This document shows positions 21,401 to 28,533 of a stretch of DNA of 54,435 nt, piece after piece. The stretch covers positions 1 to 54,435 of the forward strand of contig JAILPB010000041.1 in the NCBI GenBank assembly GCA_024690485.1, given 5' to 3'. Each line of letters starts with the position of its first letter. Positions within the stretch are counted from its first letter, which is position 1. A program made the translations under genes and the position numbers. The stretch comes from Butyrivibrio sp. Its GTDB lineage: Bacteria > Bacillota > Clostridia > Lachnospirales > Lachnospiraceae. The notes beneath the pieces were generated by a model. It made no database searches and had not been told where the DNA came from. It saw only the letters and a program-made list of their open reading frames with translations.

Positions 21401-22025
21401 GATCACGGATGGTTATATTTTTGAGAGAATAGGCATTCTGGCATCTCAAAAGGTAGAGCTTCATGATGTCTGTAAGATGGCATATCTTAGAAGCTTTACA
21501 GAAACCCATGTGACTGATGTAAAGCCCATGCAGGAGGTTATAGAAGACTTCCTGGGAAGCCTTTTGGAGAAGGATATATACTTTGCATTTTTCATGAATT
21601 ATCTCGGGGAACTGCCTAAGATGCAGAGGTTCTGCGATAAGACCATAATCGAGTACAGGACAACTCCCGGCACCAAGTGCATTGTTCATTACACAGGCGG
21701 TGAGGAAGAGGATGACGAGTATCATACAATTCAGATGCAGGAGATGTATCCCGGAATTTATGACATATCATTTGTCTTGTTCTTTGGTGAGCAGATGCAG
21801 TATTACATAACCGAAGAGAGCTATGGAGGCAGAGGAGAAAAGCTCACAGAGAGCGGAATGCTTTCAAAGAGCGATATAGTTCAGGAAACTGTTGCGGGAA
21901 GATATTCCATTATCAACGATGTCATGATAGGAAAAACTCTTCAGGATTATGAGACAGTGGACAGACTACTTTCTGAGTACTACAGAAAGAGATTTTTAAC
22001 AAACAGATTATTTACTATGATTTAA
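18444..22025 (+). CDS. DUF5717 family protein (large, N-terminal beta-rich, helical-repeat body)
   Basis: ~1190-aa protein recognised as DUF5717-like; GTG 18444 has GGGGA upstream (ORF track start is TTG 18429). Confidence 0.75.
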   Translation: MKSVIDRLLKGQFEYNERTLSFSLPRLELNIKPGEVYEGSFTLYGPKDRAVQGSIFSSEMRMEILTANFAGSEFEVAFRFDGKGLSAGDVLKGDFSVISNQGEYQLPFVVNVEISHVMSSMGQIRNMFHFLNLAKTDWDEAKKLFYSDEFIEVFTENDSEYECLYRGLSAIPMSEANLEEFLVSIKKKQPITYIQDRTSIEIENPTAISEHTVMLARNGWGYTHLDVIFDGDFLSSDTVELTDNDFIGNNCFYKFRIYTEKLHDGNNYGSVTFKSAYNEVVIPVTVRMNLGVDHLSSIDMEKKKLVVALVKLYEDFRSKKIGSREWLSESGKLVNKMNAVDPKDQAFRLYTAQYLITASRVSEGKWILDQMRPILEDPETGNDALYCYYLYLTTLVSREESDINEAARKMEGILSRNQDNWRIAWLLLFISDTYMTSSTGKWLMLEEQFNHGCRSPIIYLEALNAIVEKPTMLSKLGDFELHTLEYGAKKGILQASVIEQAVYLGLRARSYNDRLCKVLMKCHEIKGDNESLEAVCSLLIKGNRTDKDAFAWYERGVESDVHITRLYEYYMASIYVDEDGLLPCDISKMVLMFFSYQSDLEYEKNAILYRYLHEHRDEYPDIYDSYRLQIEKFLLEQLDRGRINKDLGYLYKNLLTRQMVDASNCDKVLRALYSNEIKTDDKRMKKVIVVYDKLEGELEYPLNNGIAYVPLYGSDYAVFLEDQHGHRFAEGISFINQKLMLAGHLSQYATPYIQKGQESLELFLCELEKNTYTITMENVGRYRELAESEQVRKKCRSRIRESLIRFYYDNDFERQLSEYMEDLDLDGLSSTERAAMYELMVMSGNYEKAFALVKEYGTYKLDARVVMRMCGRLMDNELMEDSEDNAGIAWYAFKQSKYDEQLLQYLSANFNGTVRQMRDLWKAATSYGVDVYDLTKRILIQILYTGAHIGDKTSLFRGYVMRSGGGDDLERAFLAQSSHDYFVYNMITDGYIFERIGILASQKVELHDVCKMAYLRSFTETHVTDVKPMQEVIEDFLGSLLEKDIYFAFFMNYLGELPKMQRFCDKTIIEYRTTPGTKCIVHYTGGEEEDDEYHTIQMQEMYPGIYDISFVLFFGEQMQYYITEESYGGRGEKLTESGMLSKSDIVQETVAGRYSIINDVMIGKTLQDYETVDRLLSEYYRKRFLTNRLFTMI

Positions 22026-22036
22026 GGATTTAGTTT

Positions 22037-23344
22037 ATGTCGATATTTGGGGAAGCTAAAACTTCACGAAGATTTGTACTTGGCTATGATCTGGGGGAAG
22101 AAGTCTCACAGATCAGCTTCCTTGCGTCCGATTCTGACCTGCCTGAGACCTTATCAACCCTTGCGGGAGCTGAGCTTTACAATATCCCTACGGTTTTGTG
22201 TAAGCGCAGCGAGGTCAATCAGTGGTTTTACGGAAAAGACGCTATTGCAAAAATAGAGAGCGGAGAGGGAGTCAGGGTTGATCACCTGATTGAGATTGCA
22301 AGAAAGGGCAAGAGAGTTGATGTGGACGGAACGGGCTATGATCCGGTATCTCTCCTTACCTTGTTTGTAAAAAGAACCCTTTCACTTTTATCTATGGAGA
22401 TGTCCATGGATATGGTTGACGCCATTGTTTTCACAACGAGAATAATGGACACAAGAATGATCGATGTTTTATCTGAAGTTACCGGGGCTTTGGCACTTCC
22501 GGTAAAGAGCATTTTTTATCAGAGTTATGAGGATAGTCTCTATCATTACATGCTCTATCAGCCTGATGATCTCACAACACATGCGGTAATTGCCTGCGAT
22601 TACAGCTTCGGAACCATGACAGTTTACGATATGAAGCTTAATCACAGAACAACTCCTGTTGTTGTAACTATTGATAAGAGTAATGAGGACTGCCTTGCAA
22701 TATCCGCAGGAGGTTTTCCTGAGGATCCTACGGAAAAGGCTAAGGTTATAGACAGGCTTGATGAAAGGCTTCTGGATTTTTCAAAAGAGATAATGGATGG
22801 CAGGATTGTCAGCTCTGTGTTCCTTTTAGGAGAGGGCTTCAGAGAGCAGTGGATGCAGAAGTCTCTGGATTTTTTGTGCAGAACAAGGAGAGTTTTCCAG
22901 GGAAACAACCTCTTTAGTAAGGGAGCTAGCATCGCTGCAAGGGAGAAGATAAATCCCACAGACAGGATGGATAAGTATGTGCTCCTTGATGCGGATAAGC
23001 TTAAGTCCAATCTTGGACTAATGGTTAAAAAGCAGGGAAAGGAAGTGTATCATGCCCTTCTTGATGCCGGTGAAAACTGGTATGATGTAAGTGAGAGCAT
23101 AGATATCATCCTTGAGCTGGAAGCTTTCGTGGAGATAATAATCACACCCCTTACGGGCGGTGAGAGACGTATACACAAGATAGAACTTGAGGGACTTCCC
23201 ATAAGACCTGTGAGAACCACAAGGCTTCGAATGAAGATACTTATGCAATCAGCAAATAAGGTTATTATTAACCTTGAAGATATGGGATTTGGTGAGCTTT
23301 TCGAGTCATCAGGTCTGAACTGGACTGAGGAAATATCAGTATGA
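22037..23344 (+). CDS. DUF5716 family protein; Hsp70/actin-like ATPase fold
   Basis: LGYDLGEEVSQISFLA (phosphate-1), VIACDYSFGTMTVYDMKL (phosphate-2), SSVFLLGEGFREQWMQKSLDFL (adenosine), plus Hsp70-like DAIVFTTRIMDTRMIDVLSEVTGALALPVKSIFYQSYEDSLYHYM. Confidence 0.75.
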   Translation: MSIFGEAKTSRRFVLGYDLGEEVSQISFLASDSDLPETLSTLAGAELYNIPTVLCKRSEVNQWFYGKDAIAKIESGEGVRVDHLIEIARKGKRVDVDGTGYDPVSLLTLFVKRTLSLLSMEMSMDMVDAIVFTTRIMDTRMIDVLSEVTGALALPVKSIFYQSYEDSLYHYMLYQPDDLTTHAVIACDYSFGTMTVYDMKLNHRTTPVVVTIDKSNEDCLAISAGGFPEDPTEKAKVIDRLDERLLDFSKEIMDGRIVSSVFLLGEGFREQWMQKSLDFLCRTRRVFQGNNLFSKGASIAAREKINPTDRMDKYVLLDADKLKSNLGLMVKKQGKEVYHALLDAGENWYDVSESIDIILELEAFVEIIITPLTGGERRIHKIELEGLPIRPVRTTRLRMKILMQSANKVIINLEDMGFGELFESSGLNWTEEISV

Positions 23345-24171
23345 GCGGTATAATTCTATGTACGGGAAGGTATGCTACCAGACCGTATTATCTGGAAAAA
23401 ATAGGGCGAAGGATTTATTCCATCGAAGAGCTGTGCTATTGCATGGTTCAGAATGCCTTCATGATAGATAGCGATTTCTTTGGCATGGACCTTGTTGAAT
23501 GGATAGGCGATGAGCTTGGACTTGAAAAGCTCTCCTCGGAGCTTAGGTCTATGCTGGTGCATAACTGCTCGGCGGTTTCTTTTGCAGGAATGATATTCGA
23601 TTATGTGGGTTATTCTCCAAAGGAAGATGTATCAAGAACCGAGGATGTCCTTAGAGGAAACGCGGACATGGATGTCTATGAAAAGAGAATGTCCATGGCT
23701 GAGTACCTTATGAAGCAGGGACATCTGCAGCAGGCCTTTAATGAGTACGAATATCTCTGGCGCCATATGCCTGAGATGGATAAGAATGTAAAAGCAAAGA
23801 TAGAGCATAACGAAGCAGTTATGTATGCCCATCTTTTCATGTATGAGAGAGCAGGGGAGCTTTTCTACAAGGCATGGGAAGATGGCGGAGATGAGGAGTC
23901 CTACATGGGGTTCCTTGCAGCAAAAAGGATGACGCTGGAAGACAGGGAATATGTGGATTTTATATCCAAGAACAAGGAGGCTCACGCACTTTCACTTAAG
24001 CTTGAGCAGCGCCTTGATGAAGCAAATGATCTCTATGATGCCAGCAGCGCCAATATTAAACTCAGGAGTCTTGAGCTTTTTAGAAGCGGTGGCAAGATGA
24101 GCGAGTACTACGAAGAAATAGACAGGATTACGGAGGATATGAAGGCTGAGTACAGGAGCCTTGTGAATTAA
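23341..24171 (+). CDS. Hypothetical protein with probable TPR-like helical repeats
   Basis: ATGA overlap with the upstream stop; MAEYLMKQGHLQQAFNEYEYLWRHMPEMDKNVKAKIEHNEAVMYAHLFMYERAGELFYKAWEDGG. Confidence 0.7.
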   Translation: MSGIILCTGRYATRPYYLEKIGRRIYSIEELCYCMVQNAFMIDSDFFGMDLVEWIGDELGLEKLSSELRSMLVHNCSAVSFAGMIFDYVGYSPKEDVSRTEDVLRGNADMDVYEKRMSMAEYLMKQGHLQQAFNEYEYLWRHMPEMDKNVKAKIEHNEAVMYAHLFMYERAGELFYKAWEDGGDEESYMGFLAAKRMTLEDREYVDFISKNKEAHALSLKLEQRLDEANDLYDASSANIKLRSLELFRSGGKMSEYYEEIDRITEDMKAEYRSLVN

Positions 24172-24206
24172 GTGATAAGTTAGATTGACTATCTTGGGGA
24201 GAGATA

Positions 24207-25403
24207 ATGGGGTTCTTTGATTTATTTAAGAAAAACAATCAGCATAAGGTGGACAGATCCAATCAGCATGAGCTGGAGAACTGGAACGATATTGTCTATA
24301 CCAGAAAAGATATAGACATCGACGATCCTGTCCAGAGAAGAGAATATGTGGAAAACTGCCTGCAGCAAATGGCTGAGGCCAGTAGAGATCTGGATTCACT
24401 GCAGTTTGAATACAGGGCTGTAACTTCTCATCTAAGGGACATGGAGGAAATCGATGCTCTTCCTTCTGCTCAGAGATATGAGGTCAACAAGTGTGCGGAG
24501 CTTATTCTCGACAGTGAAGCCCAGCAAAAGAATTTCAACAAGAGAAAAAGTCGCATGTCTGATGCTGACTTTGAGAGGATGGAGCGCCTTCAGGGAGATG
24601 TTAAAAAGGGCGTAGAGAGCCTAAGGGAAGCTGAGGAGTATCAGAAGAAGGTCAAAAACGACCTTCGCCGTCTTGATGGAGAGAGGCAGGCCTACGAGTT
24701 TAGAAGAACTGAGCTTGAAGTTTCTATAGAAAATATGCACAAGATGATGATCGTTATTGCAGTGGCTCTTGGGGCAATAACACTGGTTCTTCTTGTGCTG
24801 TCCATTGCATTTGGCCTTACCGTAATCTATGGCTATATGGTTGCGATTTTAGTGGCTGCCCTTTCATTTATGTATCTGAATCAGAAGATACATGAGTCCA
24901 GGAAGGAAAAGAAGATTGTCTTAAATACGATTGCCCGTCTTATCCAGCTCCAGAACACAGTTAAGATAAGGTATGTAAACAACAGGAACCTTATTGATTA
25001 CGAGTGTCTCAAATACAAGATTGATAATTCAAAGCAGCTCTACCAGCTTTACAACAAGTATTTGCAGGAAAAAACAGAAAGAGCACGCTACGAGGAGGCA
25101 TCTAAGAAACTTGATAAGAACCAGAAGGCTCTTGTTCAGACCCTTAGAAAATATAGGATAAAGGATCCTGATATCTGGATTCATCAGGCAATTGCCCTTG
25201 TTAATCACAATGAAGAGGTTGAAATAAGGCACTCTCTTGTAGGTCAGAGGCAGTCCCTTAGAAAACAGATGGACTACAACAGGGACATCGTGGCAGGTAA
25301 TGCCAAGAATGAAATTGAGGAGCTGGTAAGGCAGTATCCTATATACCGACAGGAAATTCTCGATATGGTATCAAGATACGAAAATGAGTATCCGGGTGCC
25401 TAA
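24207..25403 (+). CDS. Coiled-coil membrane protein (central TM hairpin)
   Basis: Long charged helices flanking MMIVIAVALGAITLVLLVLSIAFGLTVIYGYMVAILVAALSFMYL; GGGGAGAG RBS. Confidence 0.72.
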   Translation: MGFFDLFKKNNQHKVDRSNQHELENWNDIVYTRKDIDIDDPVQRREYVENCLQQMAEASRDLDSLQFEYRAVTSHLRDMEEIDALPSAQRYEVNKCAELILDSEAQQKNFNKRKSRMSDADFERMERLQGDVKKGVESLREAEEYQKKVKNDLRRLDGERQAYEFRRTELEVSIENMHKMMIVIAVALGAITLVLLVLSIAFGLTVIYGYMVAILVAALSFMYLNQKIHESRKEKKIVLNTIARLIQLQNTVKIRYVNNRNLIDYECLKYKIDNSKQLYQLYNKYLQEKTERARYEEASKKLDKNQKALVQTLRKYRIKDPDIWIHQAIALVNHNEEVEIRHSLVGQRQSLRKQMDYNRDIVAGNAKNEIEELVRQYPIYRQEILDMVSRYENEYPGA

Positions 25404-25497
25404 ATTCCTTGATTTTTTTGTTGCTATTAAAGCTGTATAGGTGTTAGTATAAACGTTGTTGATTTTTTGTTTCTAAACTTATACGGTGGTTATTCAC

Positions 25498-26943
25498 ATG
25501 GCAAATTTTTTTGTAAACGAAAATGATAAGATAGGAGAGGAATGCGGCGTCTTCGGAATGTATGATTTCGATGGTGGAGACGTCGCACATTCTATTTATT
25601 ACGGGTTGTTATCTCTCCAGCACAGAGGGCAGGAAAGCTGCGGTATCGCTGTAAGCGAAACCATGGGGCCTAAGGGGAAGGTAACCAGTCATAAGGACAT
25701 GGGCCTTGTAAATGAAGCATTTAACTCCAAGATCCTGGAAGGGATGCACGGCGATATCGGTGTAGGTCACGTCAGATATTCTACTGCCGGCAGCAGTACC
25801 AGAGAAAATGCTCAGCCTCTTGTTCTTAATTATGTAAAGGGCACTCTTGCCATGGCCCATAACGGCAATCTCGTTAACGCTCCGGAGCTTCGTAGAGAGC
25901 TCGCTTATACTGGAGCAATTTTCCAAACAACAATCGATTCAGAAGTAATTGCATATCATATCGCAAGGGAGCGCCTTAACACTTCAGATGTAGAGGGCGC
26001 TGTTGCCAATGCAATGAAAAAGATCAAGGGTGCATATTCACTTGTTATCATGTCACCCAGAAAGCTTATCGGGGCAAGAGATCCCAATGGATTTAGACCT
26101 CTTGTAATAGGAAAAAGAGATAACTGTTATATCCTGGCATCAGAGACCTGCGCTTTGGATACAATAGGCGCTGAGTACATAAGAGACGTTGAACCGGGAG
26201 AGATAGTAACAATTTCTCCTGATGGCGGAATACAGTCCAACAAGGAGATGTGCAATATATCAGAACCCGGACATTGCATATTTGAATATATCTATTTTGC
26301 AAGACCGGATAGCATTCTTGACGGAGTCAGCGTATATGAGTCAAGAATCATGGCAGGTAGATTCCTTGCCAAGGATTCACCTGTGGAAGCTGATGTGGTT
26401 GTGGGTGTTCCGGAATCAGGTAACTGCGCAGCCCTTGGTTATGCCATGGAGTCAGGAATTCCTTACGGACAGGCACTTGTTAAGAACCAGTATATTGGCA
26501 GAACTTTTATTAAGCCCGGCCAAAAGAGCAGAGAGAGCAGTGTACAGGTTAAGTTAAATGCTCTAAAGAGTGCTGTTAAGGGTAAGAGAGTTGTCATGAT
26601 AGATGACTCCATCGTAAGAGGAACAACCTCAGACAGAATTGTAAGAATGCTTAGGGATGCGGGAGCAACTGAAGTGCATATGAGAATCAGTTCACCTCCC
26701 TTCTTGTGGCCCTGCTACTTTGGTACAGATGTGCCTGCAAGAGAACAGCTTATAGCATATAATAGAAGTGTTGATGATATTTGTAAGATTATCGGCGCTG
26801 ATTCCCTGGGATACCTTGGAGTCGACAGACTTGAGGAGATCGTAGGAAACAGAATAAAGATATGTAAGGGATGCTTTACAGGTGATTATCCTGTAGCACC
26901 ACCCAGCGAAGATATTCGCGGAGAGTATGATATCTTGGAATAA
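25498..26943 (+). CDS. purF: Amidophosphoribosyltransferase
   Basis: ECGVFGMYDFDGGDVAHSIYYGLLSLQHRGQESCGIAV; PRTase motif VVMIDDSIVRGTTS. Confidence 0.96.
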   Translation: MANFFVNENDKIGEECGVFGMYDFDGGDVAHSIYYGLLSLQHRGQESCGIAVSETMGPKGKVTSHKDMGLVNEAFNSKILEGMHGDIGVGHVRYSTAGSSTRENAQPLVLNYVKGTLAMAHNGNLVNAPELRRELAYTGAIFQTTIDSEVIAYHIARERLNTSDVEGAVANAMKKIKGAYSLVIMSPRKLIGARDPNGFRPLVIGKRDNCYILASETCALDTIGAEYIRDVEPGEIVTISPDGGIQSNKEMCNISEPGHCIFEYIYFARPDSILDGVSVYESRIMAGRFLAKDSPVEADVVVGVPESGNCAALGYAMESGIPYGQALVKNQYIGRTFIKPGQKSRESSVQVKLNALKSAVKGKRVVMIDDSIVRGTTSDRIVRMLRDAGATEVHMRISSPPFLWPCYFGTDVPAREQLIAYNRSVDDICKIIGADSLGYLGVDRLEEIVGNRIKICKGCFTGDYPVAPPSEDIRGEYDILE

Positions 26944-27047
26944 AATTCCAAGATAAACAAATAGGCCATTCCAATGCGACTTGCGTCGCAGGGCCTATTT
27001 GTTTACTGAATCATATTCTCACGAAATCCGCAGCAGGTGCGGATTTC
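26931..27047 (+). other. Three consecutive perfect stem-loops between purF and purB
   Basis: TATCTTGGAA-TAAAA-TTCCAAGATA (26931-26955); AAACAAATAGGCC...GGCCTATTTGTTT (26955-27004) with inner TGCGAC-TTGC-GTCGCA; GAAATCCGCA-GCAGG-TGCGGATTTC (27023-27047). Confidence 0.8.
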
Positions 27048-27081
27048 TGTAATTTTATTTAAAAACGGAAAGGATAAACTA

Positions 27082-28515
27082 ATGAGTACAGATCGTTACA
27101 GTAGCCCGTTATCAGAGAGATACGCAAGCAAGGAGATGCAGTATATTTTTTCACAGGATATGAAGTTCAAGACCTGGAGAAAGCTTTGGATTGCCCTTGC
27201 TGAGATAGAGAAGGAGCTTGGTCTTAACATCACACAGGAGCAGATTGATGAGCTAAAGTCTCACCAGGATGACATCAACTATGATGTTGCTAAGGCTCGT
27301 GAGAAGGAAGTGCGTCACGATGTAATGAGCCACGTATATGCATATGGTCAGCAGTGCCCCGGGGCCGCAGGTATCATCCACCTGGGTGCAACAAGCTGCT
27401 ACGTTGGAGATAACACAGATATCATCATCATGACTAAGGCTTTAAAGCTTGTTCGCAAGAAGCTTATAAATGTTATTTCCTGTCTTGCAAAATTTGCTGA
27501 TGAATATAAGGATCTTCCTACTCTGGGATTTACACATTTCCAGCCTGCTCAGCCTACAACAGTAGGTAAGAGAGCATCACTTTGGCTTCAGGATTTCACA
27601 ATCGACCTTGAGGACCTTGATTATGTTCTTGATAATATGAAGCTTCTTGGATCAAAGGGTACAACAGGTACACAGGCTTCTTTCCTTGAACTTTTTGACG
27701 GAGACCTTACAAAGGTAGATAAGCTTGATCCCATGCTCGCTGAAAAGATGGGCTTTAAGGGATGCATGGCTGTTTCAGGTCAGACCTACAGCCGTAAGAT
27801 TGATATGAAGGTTGTAAATGTCCTTGCAGGTATCGCTTCATCAGCTACCAAGATGGCTCAGGACATCAGACTTCTTCAGCACCTTAAGGAAGTTGAAGAG
27901 CCCCATGAAGCAAAGCAGATCGGCTCATCAGCTATGGCTTATAAGAGAAATCCCATGAGAAGTGAGAGAATCTGTTCACTTTCAAGATACGTTATCGTAG
28001 ACACACTTAACCCTGCAATTACTGAGATTTCACAGTGGTTCGAGAGAACTCTTGATGATTCGGCAAACAAGAGACTTTCAATTCCTGAAGGATTCCTTGC
28101 TATCGACGGAATTCTTGACCTGTGCATGAATGTCACTGACGGACTTGTAGTTTATCCTAAGGTTATTGAGAAGCGTCTTATGTCAGAGCTTCCTTTCATG
28201 GCTACTGAGAACATCATGATGGATGCAGTTAAGCTTGGCGGAAACAGACAGGAGCTTCACGAGAAGATCAGAGAGCTTTCAATGATCGCCGGCGATCATG
28301 TAAAGAAGGATGGTAAGGACAACGACCTCCTTGAGATGATTGTAAAGGATCCTGCTTTCCACATGACAGAAGAGAAGATTAAGGAGTGCATGGATCCTAA
28401 GAAGTACACAGGATGCAGTGCTCATCAGGTAGAGAGATTCCTTGCTGAGGTTGTTAATCCAATCCTTGAAGCTAACAAGGCAGAGCTTGGTCTTTCCGCA
28501 GAGATAAACGTTTGA
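27082..28515 (+). CDS. purB: Adenylosuccinate lyase
   Basis: GAAGIIHLGATSCYVGDNTD; signature-like GSSAMAYKRNPMRSE; start ATG 27082. Confidence 0.94.
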   Translation: MSTDRYSSPLSERYASKEMQYIFSQDMKFKTWRKLWIALAEIEKELGLNITQEQIDELKSHQDDINYDVAKAREKEVRHDVMSHVYAYGQQCPGAAGIIHLGATSCYVGDNTDIIIMTKALKLVRKKLINVISCLAKFADEYKDLPTLGFTHFQPAQPTTVGKRASLWLQDFTIDLEDLDYVLDNMKLLGSKGTTGTQASFLELFDGDLTKVDKLDPMLAEKMGFKGCMAVSGQTYSRKIDMKVVNVLAGIASSATKMAQDIRLLQHLKEVEEPHEAKQIGSSAMAYKRNPMRSERICSLSRYVIVDTLNPAITEISQWFERTLDDSANKRLSIPEGFLAIDGILDLCMNVTDGLVVYPKVIEKRLMSELPFMATENIMMDAVKLGGNRQELHEKIRELSMIAGDHVKKDGKDNDLLEMIVKDPAFHMTEEKIKECMDPKKYTGCSAHQVERFLAEVVNPILEANKAELGLSAEINV

Positions 28516-28533
28516 TTTATTTGGAGGATTTAA

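Noticed and set aside
21129-21725. 198-aa minus-strand ORF inside the DUF5717 gene
   Set aside because: Antisense to a strongly coding frame; Leu/Ile/Ser/Cys-rich composition typical of antisense artefacts.
25404-25497. Possible purine riboswitch upstream of purF
   Set aside because: The ~94-nt gap lacks the conserved purine aptamer loops and is too short for an aptamer plus platform.
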